32,506 nt of DNA from assembly GCF_001368795.1 (NCBI RefSeq), contig NZ_LN831198.1, forward strand, positions 2,885,596 to 2,918,101, read 5' to 3'. A program made the translations under genes and the position numbers. The notes beneath the pieces are model-generated. The model was not told where the DNA came from and searched no databases. It worked only from the letters and a program-made list of their open reading frames with translations. The stretch is from Paenibacillus ihuae (GTDB lineage Bacteria; Bacillota; Bacilli; Paenibacillales; Paenibacillaceae). Numbering within the stretch: the stretch's first letter is position 1; each line of letters begins with the position of its first letter. This document shows, in pieces, positions 22,756 through 31,491 of the stretch.

Positions 22756-22911
22756 TTATCTTCCGCCTGTAAAAGGATTAATCTCATTCGTAAGGTCTCT
22801 TCCGGCTTTTTTCTCCTCAGCGGAAATCCGCTTGCCCAGAGCAGCATAATACCAAGCCATAGGGAGAACAGTTAACAGTAAAATGCCAATGCTTATAAGT
22901 GCTGTCATCAT
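22756..22911 (-). CDS. Small membrane protein of unknown function
   Basis: 51 aa. One membrane helix (MMTALISIGILLLTVLPMAW), then a charged tail KRISAEEKKAGRDLTNE and NPFTGGR. No recognised family. The start is ATG 22911, with GGAG 6 nt upstream; the longer frame from 22998 overlaps ynbB. It follows ynbB by 59 nt on the same strand and ends at a good terminator, so it is probably transcribed with it. Confidence 0.65.
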   Translation of the reverse strand: MMTALISIGILLLTVLPMAWYYAALGKRISAEEKKAGRDLTNEINPFTGGR

Positions 22912-22970
22912 TATCAGCTCCATTCGTACTGATAATATAACATATATTCCCATAAAACCAAAATGTCCTG

Positions 22971-24224
22971 CTATAGGAGTTTGCGCTCCCGCATACATTG
23001 CAGCGCCATCAACACGCCGAATTTCACATGGGAATAGGTTAATCCGCCCTGCATATACCCGATATACGGCGCCCGGATAGGTGCATCCGCAGATAACTCC
23101 AAACTTCCGCCCTGGATGAACGTTCCTGCCGCCATAATGACAGGATGCTTATAGCCCGGCATATCCCACGCTTCAGGAACGACATGACTGTCGACAGCCG
23201 CGGCACGCTGAATCCCTTGTACGAAGGCTATAAGATGCTCCGGACCGTCAAAAGCGACTGCCTGGATCAGATCCGTACGCGGCTCGTTCCAGGCCGGCTT
23301 AGTTGTGAACCCGCAGCGCTGGAACACTGCAGCAGCAAAGATACTGCCCTTCACAGCCTGTCCAACTGTATGCGGCGCCATGAACAGCCCCTGGAAAAGA
23401 CCGCGGGTCGTGCCGAGCATCGCGCCAACTTCCCCGCCGATGCCCGGTGCGGTCAGCCGGTAGGCTGCCAGTTCTACAAGGTCGCAGCGCCCGCAAATAT
23501 AGCCGCCGGTCTCTGCAATCCCGCCGCCGGGGTTTTTGATCAGCGAGCCGGCAACAAGATCCGCTCCAACCTGCGGCGGCTCCAGCATTTCGGTGAATTC
23601 ACCATAGCAATTGTCTACAAAAACAATAAGCTCAGGCTTCAAAGCTTTTACTTTGGACACCATTTCTCCGATTTCAGCAACCGTAAAGGATGAACGCCAG
23701 TCATAACCCCGGGATCTTTGAATCCCGATAACTTTGGTTTGGTCGTTAATGGACAGCGCTACTTCATCCCAGTCAATTTTTCCGTCCGAGGTAAGTGCAG
23801 TCTCTTTGTAGCCGATCCCAAAATCGGCTAATGAGCCTGTTCCGTCACCCGGCTTGCCCACTACCTTATGCAGCGTATCATAGGGACGTCCTGTGATATA
23901 CAACAGCTCATCTCCTGGACGCAGCACTCCAAAGAGTGCCGTGGAGATGGTATGTGTCCCGGAAGCGAAATGCGGGCGTACCAGTGCGCTTTCTGCGCCG
24001 AAGATATCGGCATACACCAGATCCAGGACCTCCCGGCCCCGGTCATTATAGGCATAGCCGGTAGACCCGGCAAAATGGAAGTCGCTGACCTGCTGGCGCT
24101 GGAACGCCTCAATCACCTTCCATTGGTTGTGGTCCACAATCTTATCCAGCGCTTTAACGGCACTTTCAATTTCTAGCTCTGCGGCCTCCGCCGCCTGTAA
24201 AAGATCCTCTGCAAAAACAGCCAT
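22971..24224 (-). CDS. ynbB: YnbB-like PLP-dependent enzyme (methionine gamma-lyase/aluminium-resistance family)
   Basis: 417 aa fold-type I PLP enzyme. The Schiff-base lysine is Lys230 in GSLIKNPGGG; Asp204 in VFVDNCYGEF pairs with the pyridine nitrogen; the phosphate site is in SGTHTIS. The family is annotated as cystathionine gamma/beta-lyase-like or aluminium-resistance protein, but the reaction is not established. The start is taken as ATG 24224 (MAVFAEDLLQ); GTG 24263 is possible, but the B. subtilis protein (about 421 aa) fits the shorter form. It lies 45 nt after hflX, as in B. subtilis where ynbA-ynbB precede glnRA. Confidence 0.9.
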   Translation of the reverse strand: MAVFAEDLLQAAEAAELEIESAVKALDKIVDHNQWKVIEAFQRQQVSDFHFAGSTGYAYNDRGREVLDLVYADIFGAESALVRPHFASGTHTISTALFGVLRPGDELLYITGRPYDTLHKVVGKPGDGTGSLADFGIGYKETALTSDGKIDWDEVALSINDQTKVIGIQRSRGYDWRSSFTVAEIGEMVSKVKALKPELIVFVDNCYGEFTEMLEPPQVGADLVAGSLIKNPGGGIAETGGYICGRCDLVELAAYRLTAPGIGGEVGAMLGTTRGLFQGLFMAPHTVGQAVKGSIFAAAVFQRCGFTTKPAWNEPRTDLIQAVAFDGPEHLIAFVQGIQRAAAVDSHVVPEAWDMPGYKHPVIMAAGTFIQGGSLELSADAPIRAPYIGYMQGGLTYSHVKFGVLMALQCMRERKLL

Positions 24225-24269
24225 TTCCCCGTATTCTCTCCTAACATTACATTTACTTAACACTTGCTG

Positions 24270-25553
24270 TTACTGCACCACAAACTCAGCAAGTTTGTAT
24301 CCCCACTTTTCATAATCCTCTTTATTCAAGCGGACGTTGTACAGTACATCATTCTCCTCATAATTCAGTTCCAGCACTTCACCTACACGATACAGCAGTG
24401 AAGAAAGGTCACCACGGTCTCCGGGAATCCGGAAGACAAGGGTATCTCCAGCCAATTCATCGGCGATCAGTCCGGTAACACGGGTCAGATCCTCGGGGCT
24501 GAAAGCGCTGATCTTCAGATAGCCTTGGCCGGTTGGCAGCATCTCCAGCTGTTCCGGCTGGCAGAGATCGCTTTTATTAAACAGAACGACCCTCGGTTTG
24601 CCGGCAGCACCGAGATCCTGGAGAATTGAATCTACAACCTCCATCTGCTCCTCACGCATTGGAGAAGAGGCATCTACCACATGGAGCACCAGATTGGCTT
24701 CATTTACTTCTTCCAGCGTTGCCCGGAAGGAGGCCACCAAATCATGCGGCAGGTTCTGAATGAACCCTACCGTGTCCGTGAGTACGACTTCCTTGCCCGC
24801 AGGCAGCTGCAGGACACGTGAAGTCGGATCCAGTGTAGCGAACAGCTGGTTCTCAATATAAACATCGGCATCCGTCAGCTGCTTCAGCAGCGTGGATTTG
24901 CCGGCATTGGTATAGCCGACCAGCGCTACCTGAACAGCACCGCTCTTGCGGCGGCGTTCACGGTGCAGCTCACGCGTCTTGACGACATCATCCAGCTGGC
25001 GCTTCAGTTCAGTAATCCGGTCCCGGATATGACGCCGGTCTGTCTCCAGCTTGCTCTCCCCTGGACCTCTGGTGCCTATTCCGCCGCCGAGCCTGGACAA
25101 ATTCTTGCCGTGACCCGACAGACGGGGCAGCAGATAAGAGAGCTGTGCCAGCTCCACCTGGATAATGCCTTCCCGCGTCTTAGCTCTCCCTGCAAAAATA
25201 TCCAAAATCAGCTGCGTACGGTCAATGATTTTTAGATCCAGTGCTTCTTCAAGGTTGCGGACCTGGGCTCCGGAGAGCTCCTGGTCAAAAATCGCCGTAT
25301 TGGCTCCTAGGCCGTCTGCCGCCATCCGCAGCTCTTCTACCTTACCTTTGCCGATAAACCATTTCGAATCGGGTGTTTCCTTGTTCTGGCGGAGTACATC
25401 CAGCACCTCCACCCCGGCCGTCTCAGCCAGTTGAACCAATTCTTGCAGTGAAAGCTCAGGATCGATGCCCGTGCGTTTGATTTTGTCTGTGACCAGACTG
25501 ACCAGAATGGCCCGGTCCTGAACATCCGTTTGTGTATCATGTGTTATTGCCAT
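24270..25553 (-). CDS. hflX: GTPase HflX
   Basis: 427 aa. The N-terminal HflX domain (about 15-200, with glycine-rich GGGIGTRGPGESKLE at 156-170 and a coiled helical RHIRDRITELKRQLDD) is followed by the G domain: G1 GYTNAGKST (213-221), G3 DTVGF (260-264), G4 NKSD (326-329). It binds the 50S subunit and rescues or splits stalled ribosomes under stress. The start ATG 25553 fits the family length. It lies 75 nt after spoVK and 45 nt ahead of ynbB. Confidence 0.95.
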   Translation of the reverse strand: MAITHDTQTDVQDRAILVSLVTDKIKRTGIDPELSLQELVQLAETAGVEVLDVLRQNKETPDSKWFIGKGKVEELRMAADGLGANTAIFDQELSGAQVRNLEEALDLKIIDRTQLILDIFAGRAKTREGIIQVELAQLSYLLPRLSGHGKNLSRLGGGIGTRGPGESKLETDRRHIRDRITELKRQLDDVVKTRELHRERRRKSGAVQVALVGYTNAGKSTLLKQLTDADVYIENQLFATLDPTSRVLQLPAGKEVVLTDTVGFIQNLPHDLVASFRATLEEVNEANLVLHVVDASSPMREEQMEVVDSILQDLGAAGKPRVVLFNKSDLCQPEQLEMLPTGQGYLKISAFSPEDLTRVTGLIADELAGDTLVFRIPGDRGDLSSLLYRVGEVLELNYEENDVLYNVRLNKEDYEKWGYKLAEFVVQ

Positions 25554-25628
25554 GAATGTAGTACTCCTTATCCTTTTACCTCTTGGGATTTAGCTTTCTT
25601 TCCTGCGCTTTACTCAACCAGCTACGGC

Positions 25629-26600
25629 CTACAGCTTGAAATCCTCCGTCCGCAGCGTCATTAACTCCTGCTTGCCGGGGCTGTTGCTCTCATATTGATT
25701 CAGCAGCCGCACCGCCTGCGACCGTACAGCCTTCTCAATGGAATTACGTACATAGCGGGCGTTGCTGAAGGCATGAAGACTTTCCGTCTTCTCAATCAGC
25801 AAATGCTGCTTTAGTTTGAGTATAGCCTGCGGCATTAAAATATAGTCCCGCTCTTTGGCCATCAGCTCAGCAATCTGCAGCAGCTGATCAATTGTATAGT
25901 CAGGAAACTCGACCTGAATCGGAAAACGCGATGGCAAGCCTGGATTACTCATAAGGAAATAATCGATCTCACCGGAATACCCGGCCAGGATAAGCACAAA
26001 TTGGCTGCGGTGATCTTCCATAGATTTAACAAGTGTATCTATCGCTTCCTTGCCAAAATCCTTATCTCCACCCCGGGCGAGGCTGTAGGCTTCATCGATA
26101 AACAGGATACCGCCAAGTGCCTTTTTTACCAGATCCCGTGTTTTTTGTGCAGTATGTCCAATGTATTCGCCTACCAGATCCGCACGTTCTACTTCGATCA
26201 GATGCCCTTTGCTCAATACACCCATCCGTTGAAACAGCTTAGCCACGATCCTTGCCACGGTTGTTTTACCGGTTCCGGGGTTCCCCTTAAAAACCATATG
26301 ATACGCCTGACCGCCACTGGCCAGCCCCGCCTCGCTGCGCATCTGTGCGACTTGCAGGAGCGCGTAGATTTCAAATACAAGTTCCTTGATATTATCCAGG
26401 CCGACAAGGGCATCAAGTTCCCGGCTTAATTCCTGGAATAATCCGCTATGGCCGTGATTTTTGGTGGGCACAGCCCCGCTGCTGTGTTCACCTGCCGCAA
26501 TGTGTACAGCAGGTGGCTCTTGATTCCGCAGCACAATATTAATCTGGCGTGACGGTCTGCCTTCTTCCCGTCCGCTTGCCGCTGCTACGCGTCCGTTCAC
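25629..26600 (-). CDS. spoVK: Stage V sporulation protein K (AAA+ ATPase, CbxX/CfqX type)
   Basis: 323 aa. Walker A GNPGTGKTT (about 106-114), Walker B GILFIDEAYSLA (about 164-175), sensor region ILAGYSGEID, arginine-finger segment NPGLPSRFP. The N-terminal 50 residues are variable and Ser/Gly-rich. In B. subtilis SpoVK is a mother-cell protein needed for spore maturation, and the spoVK-hflX-ynbB-glnR-glnA order is the same here. GTG 26600 is chosen because GAGG is 8 nt upstream; GTG 26609 overlaps that site. The start choice is less certain than the gene. Confidence 0.93.
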   Translation of the reverse strand: MNGRVAAASGREEGRPSRQINIVLRNQEPPAVHIAAGEHSSGAVPTKNHGHSGLFQELSRELDALVGLDNIKELVFEIYALLQVAQMRSEAGLASGGQAYHMVFKGNPGTGKTTVARIVAKLFQRMGVLSKGHLIEVERADLVGEYIGHTAQKTRDLVKKALGGILFIDEAYSLARGGDKDFGKEAIDTLVKSMEDHRSQFVLILAGYSGEIDYFLMSNPGLPSRFPIQVEFPDYTIDQLLQIAELMAKERDYILMPQAILKLKQHLLIEKTESLHAFSNARYVRNSIEKAVRSQAVRLLNQYESNSPGKQELMTLRTEDFKL

Positions 26601-26703
26601 CTTGTTCACCTCATTATCCAGGGCTGACTTGCTCTAACTCAAGTCTATTCCGCCTACTGAGGTCTTATTAGCAGTTTCGGGATATTTATGCTTGCCGCGT
26701 TCA

Positions 26704-27360
26704 TTACATGGACAACTGCTGTATTTTCCATTCGGTATAAGCCAGAATTTCCCGGGTCTTATATTTCAGCATGGACATGGTTTGAGACTCCGTCAGACCC
26801 AGCTGCGGTGAGACATAGCCGAATTCCCTCGCGATCTCCAGTGCCCGGCGCCCATGAAAGGTATGGGTAATGATCACAGCTGACGTCATTTCCTCCTGCT
26901 GCATAATCTTTTGACTGAATTTCAGATTCTCGTAGGTGCTGGTAGATTCATTCTCCATCAGAATCGCCTCATCAGGTACACCATGCGCCACCAGGTAATT
27001 CCTCATTCCTTGACCCTCGGTATATTTATAATCTGCCTTATCCAAACCTCCGGAAACGATAATGCGGCTGAACATCCCTTCATTGTAAAGCTTCAGTCCA
27101 TAATCCAGGCGCTCCTTGAGACCCGGACTGGGTTCATCTCCCCACATGGACATCCCCAGGATAATGCCGGCATCCGACTTCGTCATCGGCGCACTTGTCT
27201 CCGCATTATTAATAAGATTAAATACAGCCGCGCACCAAAGTAAACCTGCAACCACCAAGATAAAACAGGCGATCATCAGGTTGCGCTTCGGTCTGAAACG
27301 CCCTCTCCGGGATACCTTGCGGATTGGAGATGAGCCTTTTTGGTATACGTACCATTCCAT
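26704..27360 (-). CDS. YdcF-family (DUF218) membrane-anchored protein
   Basis: 218 aa. A basic N-terminus (KVSRRGRFRPKRN), one membrane helix at about 28-50 (LMIACFILVVAGLLWCAAVF), then a DUF218 Rossmann-like domain outside: DAGIILGMSMWGDEPSPGLKE, RIIVSGGLDK, STSTYENLKFS and IITHTFHGRRAL. Related proteins include SanA and YdcF, linked to envelope integrity, but no enzymatic activity is settled. The start ATG 27360 has AGGAGG 8 nt upstream, overlapping the last codons of the DUF402 gene, so the two are co-expressed. Confidence 0.88.
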   Translation of the reverse strand: MEWYVYQKGSSPIRKVSRRGRFRPKRNLMIACFILVVAGLLWCAAVFNLINNAETSAPMTKSDAGIILGMSMWGDEPSPGLKERLDYGLKLYNEGMFSRIIVSGGLDKADYKYTEGQGMRNYLVAHGVPDEAILMENESTSTYENLKFSQKIMQQEEMTSAVIITHTFHGRRALEIAREFGYVSPQLGLTESQTMSMLKYKTREILAYTEWKIQQLSM

Positions 27361-27362
27361 TT

Positions 27363-27917
27363 CTATTTCCTCCTGAATTCTCCGTGGTGAAACAATTCGG
27401 CACGGTGCTTCAGAGAAAGAGCAAAATAAGGAAAGGCGTGTGCGTCTATGCTGCGCAGAATACTCTTGGCTGTTGCCCAGGCCAGATTATAGTCACTGTC
27501 CGTAATATCTTTCCGTTCCAGTGCTTCCTCAAGCTCATCCTCATCAAGCAAAAATACCTCACCGTTCCACAGTACTACAACATCCAGATATAAATCATCA
27601 AACCAGGGGACCCCCTGATCTGTAACCCCCTGAACCTTGCAGGTGTCTATGTACCATTGTACGATATTCTGCCGTTCATCAAACATAGCCGTGACAATAT
27701 AATGGCTATCCTTGGGGAAATACTGCAGCCATGAATAGCCTTTGTCCGCGATACGGTATGTATGTCTGCCGTAGCTCTTCCACAGAGGTTCCTTCAGCCC
27801 GTAAATAGTATACAGTGTGATATAACCGCTGAATTCTCGGGTTTCCACATAGCGGCAGGCAAAATGGCGGCGCGTAATCCGGCGCCAGTTGGCCCGGTCT
27901 CCGAATTTACGTTTCAT
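27363..27917 (-). CDS. DUF402 protein (YgaC-like nucleoside di/triphosphatase family)
   Basis: 184 aa. The family pattern is visible in GYSWLQYFPKD, WYIDTCK, the metal-binding stretch WFDDLYLDVVVLWNG and LLDEDELEEAL. DUF402 proteins such as FomD and the Bacillus YgaC/Ntdp type hydrolyse nucleotides at acidic metal sites; the activity here is inferred from family only. The start is ATG 27917 (MKRKFGDRANW), with GAGGG 8 nt upstream; the longer frame from 28031 runs into the upstream terminator. Two nucleotides separate it from the YdcF-family gene. Confidence 0.87.
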   Translation of the reverse strand: MKRKFGDRANWRRITRRHFACRYVETREFSGYITLYTIYGLKEPLWKSYGRHTYRIADKGYSWLQYFPKDSHYIVTAMFDERQNIVQWYIDTCKVQGVTDQGVPWFDDLYLDVVVLWNGEVFLLDEDELEEALERKDITDSDYNLAWATAKSILRSIDAHAFPYFALSLKHRAELFHHGEFRRK

Positions 27918-28027
27918 ATGAATAACCCTCTCGAATAATGGTGTATCCAGCTTAACACATTTGGCAGATACACTCAAAACAAGACTTACAAAATACAACT
28001 GCCGTCTGTACCACCAGTTCTCCGCAA

Positions 28028-28073
28028 ACAAAAAAAAGGCAGCCCTACCTCCACAGATTCAGAGGTACGGCCG
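28028..28073 (-). terminator. Intrinsic terminator of the class A PBP gene
   Basis: On the minus strand GGCGGCCGTACCTC pairs with GAGGTAGGGCTGCC (internal mismatches) and is followed by nine bases dominated by T (TTTTTTTG). It starts about 55 nt after the PBP stop. Confidence 0.85.
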
Positions 28074-28127
28074 CCGGATTTATGCCTGACTGGCAGAAGC
28101 TATACTGTTCCTTGTTCCTACTTAAAT

Positions 28128-30746
28128 CTACAAAGGAGCTGCCGGATCCGTTCCCGCTTCGGTACCGTCACCCGGCCCGGCGTTGCCGCTGCCCGGTGTA
28201 ACTACCGGAGTAGCAGTCGGTGCCAATGTGGCCGGAGGCGGGGTGGTAGTACTCTCAGGGGGATTTGTAGGTGCTCCGCCGTTGCCGGCTCCATTCCCTG
28301 CACCATTACCGTTCCCATTCCCGTTCCCATTCCCTCCACCATTGCCATTGCCATTCCCGTTGCCACCGCCGTTATTGCCGCCAGGAACACCGTTTCCGGC
28401 ACCATTCCCGTTCCCGTTACCTTCACCGTTACCAGGGTTATCCGTCGGCTGATTGGGATCAAGCGTCGGTTCCGGCTCCGTTGTAGGGGCTTCATCCTGT
28501 ACTGCAACAGTAACAGCTCCGGATGGTTCGCTTTCCGTATCCAGTTCAGGATAGTAAGCAGTCACATAATACTCATACGTCAATCCAGGCATAGCGCTTA
28601 TGTCACCTACACTGGAAGACATCGTGTTAAGTAACGGACTATAATCAGCTTCTGAAGTTTCGCGGCGGTAGATGCGGTATTCCACACCTTCCGTCTGCGC
28701 AGGCTCCCAGCTGAGGTTAACAGTCATTGTGGATGGATCATAAGCTGCGGTTAAACCGTTCACAGGCTGCACCGTTTCCGGTGTTGCCGTTGGTTCAGTC
28801 TTCACTGCACCCTCAGGTGTAGGGAAGGACTTGCTTGGAACTCCCTCCAGCGCCTCTTCCATTACCTTCCCCCAGAAGGCGGCAGCAAGCGGGCTGCTGT
28901 TCTTAAGCAGGTGGGTCTTGTTGGGCTTGTCATATCCCATCCAAACCGCTGCGGTCCATTCCGGTGTATATCCAACGAACCAAACGTCACGGTTAGAGCT
29001 GATTCCTTCGTAACCGCTTTGGGTGGTACCGGTCTTACCCGCAACCGGACGGTTAATTTTTGCTTTTTTACCTGTTCCGTCTGTTACGACTTCTTGCATC
29101 ATTTGGGTCATCTGGTAGGCCGTATTCTCACTCATTACCCGTTCCGGTGTTGTGTTCGCTTTATAGACCGTTTCTCCGTCGCTGTTGGCAATCGACTTAA
29201 TCGAATAGGCTTCCCTAAGTTCCCCGCCGTTGGCAAAGGAACTGTAGGCCTGGGCCATTTCCAGTGTATTCGTCCCTTTACTCATTCCGCCGAGCGCGAG
29301 CGACAGATTCTTATCATCATCACTCAGATTAATACCAAGCTTTTTCGCAAACTGGAAGCCGGTATTCACACCGATTTCATTCAGCAGCCAGACCGCCGGA
29401 ATATTCTCTGACTTCGTAATCGCCGCGCTCATGCTAATCGTTGACGAGTACCCGTGCAGGTTGTTCGGACAGTAGGTGCCAAAGCACTGTTTCTCGTTGC
29501 TGAGCATGGATTCACTTGTAAACTTTCCTGATTCTAAAGCCGGCGCATAAGCAACCAGCGGCTTAAAGGAGGAACCCGGAGAACGACGGCTGTCGTTAAC
29601 ACGGCTAAAGCCTTTTTTCTCATAATTGCGTCCGCCCATCAGGGCGACAATGCTGCCGTTTTCCTGATTGATGATAGTCATGGACCCCTGAACAAGCTCA
29701 TCGTCCACACTTTCCTCAAAGTTATCGCTGTCGGCAAAAGCATCCTCCACCGTTTCCTGGGCATGCTTATCCATTGTGGTATAGATTTTGTAGCCGCCGA
29801 TGTTCAAATCGTCCTCTGTCAGTCCGAATTTCTCTTCTGCTTCATCAATGGCAAAATCTATAAATGCCTGATAGCGCTGCTTGCTTTCCGGCGGTTTATA
29901 GTTGTAATCCACCACTTTAGCTTCATCCATCTGCTCCTTGGTGATATAACCCTGATCATACATGAGCTGCAGGACTACTCCCCGGCGCTCTTTGGAGAGC
30001 TCAGGATTACGTAGCGGATTGTAGCGGGAAGGCCCCTTCGGCATCGCTGCCAGGGTTGCAATTTGCCACAGGTCCAAATCCTCCAGATTGCTCTTGCCAA
30101 AATAACGGATCGATGCTGCCTTGATACCATACACCGTTCCGCCAAAAGGAATACGATTAAGATACATCGTAATAATTTCAGGTTTAGTCCTTGTATTCTC
30201 CAAAGCTACAGCAATTGATACCTCTGTCGCTTTACGGAAAAAGGTCTTATCACGTGTAAGGAAGATATTCTTGGCCAGCTGCTGGGTAATGGTACTTCCG
30301 CCCTCCACCATACTGCGGGCTGCAACATCTTTTACGGCTGCGCGGCCGATTGACCAGAAATCCACACCCTTGTGTTCTAAGAACCGTTTATCCTCGGTTG
30401 CGATAAAGGCGTTAATGACCAGCTCCGGAATGTCCTCGTATTCTACCGGATCACTTTTCTCGAGTGACAGCTCCCCGATCAGATTCGCATTCCGGTCAAA
30501 AATTTGCGTTGGCGGATTCACCGTTAGTTTATCCTGATTCTCATTCAGCAATTTCTGGCCGTTTAGCATAATGTACAAGTAGCCCCCGAGCGCACAGAAA
30601 ATCGCCAGCGCCATTGCAAAAAACAAACTCCACAGCACACGTTTCTTGGTTAGAAACTTTTTCTTTTTCTTAGACTTCCCTTTGGAATTCGACTGGTTCG
30701 GTTGTCTGTTTCTATTGTTCGTCCTGGATATTTCGTCTCTGGACAT
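28128..30746 (-). CDS. Class A penicillin-binding protein (PBP1A type) with FnIII domain and Gly/Asn-rich tail
   Basis: 872 aa bifunctional peptidoglycan synthase. A Lys-rich cytosolic start (1-35) and membrane anchor (37-60) precede glycosyltransferase GT51 (about 75-260: catalytic EDKRFLEHKG with Glu118, EGGSTITQQLAKN). The transpeptidase (about 350-640) has Ser392-x-x-Lys395 (PGSSFKPL), Ser446-Glu-Asn448 and Lys571-Thr-Gly. Residues 662-750 form a fibronectin type III domain (WEPAQTEGVEYRIYRR, GLTYEYYVTAYYP). A Pro/Thr-rich linker, a Gly/Asn repeat (771-823) and a Pro/Thr/Ala-rich end follow. It is outside the membrane. The start ATG 30746 has GGAGG 4 nt upstream. It follows hfq on the same strand, separated by a hairpin. 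Confidence 0.95.
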   Translation of the reverse strand: MSRDEISRTNNRNRQPNQSNSKGKSKKKKKFLTKKRVLWSLFFAMALAIFCALGGYLYIMLNGQKLLNENQDKLTVNPPTQIFDRNANLIGELSLEKSDPVEYEDIPELVINAFIATEDKRFLEHKGVDFWSIGRAAVKDVAARSMVEGGSTITQQLAKNIFLTRDKTFFRKATEVSIAVALENTRTKPEIITMYLNRIPFGGTVYGIKAASIRYFGKSNLEDLDLWQIATLAAMPKGPSRYNPLRNPELSKERRGVVLQLMYDQGYITKEQMDEAKVVDYNYKPPESKQRYQAFIDFAIDEAEEKFGLTEDDLNIGGYKIYTTMDKHAQETVEDAFADSDNFEESVDDELVQGSMTIINQENGSIVALMGGRNYEKKGFSRVNDSRRSPGSSFKPLVAYAPALESGKFTSESMLSNEKQCFGTYCPNNLHGYSSTISMSAAITKSENIPAVWLLNEIGVNTGFQFAKKLGINLSDDDKNLSLALGGMSKGTNTLEMAQAYSSFANGGELREAYSIKSIANSDGETVYKANTTPERVMSENTAYQMTQMMQEVVTDGTGKKAKINRPVAGKTGTTQSGYEGISSNRDVWFVGYTPEWTAAVWMGYDKPNKTHLLKNSSPLAAAFWGKVMEEALEGVPSKSFPTPEGAVKTEPTATPETVQPVNGLTAAYDPSTMTVNLSWEPAQTEGVEYRIYRRETSEADYSPLLNTMSSSVGDISAMPGLTYEYYVTAYYPELDTESEPSGAVTVAVQDEAPTTEPEPTLDPNQPTDNPGNGEGNGNGNGAGNGVPGGNNGGGNGNGNGNGGGNGNGNGNGNGAGNGAGNGGAPTNPPESTTTPPPATLAPTATPVVTPGSGNAGPGDGTEAGTDPAAPL
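28278..28436 (-). repeat. Low-complexity Gly-Asn repeat tract inside the PBP gene
   Basis: Encodes residues 771-823, nearly all Gly and Asn in GN, GNG and GGGN steps. At DNA level it is an irregular 6-nt repeat (plus strand CCATTC, CCGTTC, CCGTTG variants). It is likely to vary in length between strains through slippage. Confidence 0.85.
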
Positions 30747-30801
30747 GCTGCCTCCTGACTCCCTCTCGGAAATATCTTCAAATTTGTCGGCACGAATGAA
30801 A

Positions 30802-30825
30802 AGAACAACCTTCGCAGGTTGCTCT
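30802..30825 (-). terminator. Probable intrinsic terminator of hfq
   Basis: Minus-strand CAACCT-GCGA-AGGTTG with outer AGAG/TTCT pairs, followed by TTCTTTTC. It lies about 60 nt after the hfq stop. The T-tract is interrupted, so read-through into the PBP gene is possible. Confidence 0.65.
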
Positions 30826-30883
30826 CGCGCACTCTATTCAAACGGTTTATAAACAAAAAAGTTTCGCTTTAAAACAGTAAATG

Positions 30884-31123
30884 TTATTCTTCGTTCCCGC
30901 TATCCTGCATCAAAGAGACGCTACGCTGCGGTGTGAAGGTCGAGATCGCATGCTTGTACACCATTTGCTGGCGTCCGTCGCTGTCGATGACAATTGTGAA
31001 ATTGTCAAACGCTTTAATGATTCCCCGGATTTGAAAGCCGTTGGTTAAATATACTGTAGCAGGGATATTCTCTTTACGCAGCTGGTTCAAGAACGTATCT
31101 TGGATGTTAATGGACTTGTTCAT
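30884..31123 (-). CDS. hfq: RNA chaperone Hfq
   Basis: 79 aa Sm-like protein forming a hexameric ring that binds A/U-rich RNA. Sm1 ([20 protein letters not shown], then [19 protein letters not shown]) and Sm2 with VYKHAIST are complete; the tail is short ([17 protein letters not shown]), as in Firmicutes. The start is ATG 31123, with GGGGG about 8 nt upstream; the 17 extra codons of the longer frame lie before this site. A promoter TTGATG-N18-TATAAT lies about 70 nt upstream, and miaA precedes it as in Bacillus. Confidence 0.96.
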   Translation of the reverse strand: MNKSINIQDTFLNQLRKENIPATVYLTNGFQIRGIIKAFDNFTIVIDSDGRQQMVYKHAISTFTPQRSVSLMQDSGNEE

Positions 31124-31194
31124 ATGACGTACCCCCAATGGTTCAATTAGATTGTTCAGAAGTATATTCAACACCTGAGAGAAACTTTCCTGCT

Positions 31195-31224
31195 ATTATA
31201 CCACGTAACATACAGTTACATCAA
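31195..31224 (-). promoter_or_regulatory. hfq promoter
   Basis: Minus-strand TATAAT (31200-31195) with TTGATG (31224-31219) 18 nt upstream. The first base would fall near 31188, giving a leader of about 65 nt. Confidence 0.65.
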
Positions 31225-31415
31225 TTAAGTAAATAGTGCGGAGTGGTTTGATCGATGTGTACAACGTATAATCATAGCCTCTTCTCTCATGTATATGTTA
31301 AATCTTCGGCCCCCTTCCCGTCAATCTCATCGCTTTTGATCATGCTGAAACGGCGTGCCAGGCAAGCTTCAGAGAAATAAAGTTATTATTAAACCAGTTT
31401 TGATAAAAACAATAA

Positions 31416-31458
31416 AAGATGCCGTAGAGTGCACATTCACACACTTTACAGGCATCTT
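31416..31458 (-). terminator. Intrinsic terminator of miaA
   Basis: AAGATGCC and GGCATCTT form the base of a long, mostly paired hairpin (inner GTAGAGTG/CACTTTAC), followed on the minus strand by TTATTGTTTTT. It starts 34 nt after the miaA stop. The rest of 31175-31491 holds the hfq promoter and nothing else I can identify. Confidence 0.78.
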
Positions 31459-31491
31459 GAAGCTGCAAATATATCTGCAATAACTATTGTA

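Noticed and set aside
28183..28507. Pro/Gly-rich frames on both strands in the PBP repeat tract
   Set aside because: Low-complexity repeat DNA stays open in several frames; only the frame in phase with the PBP has a start and domains.
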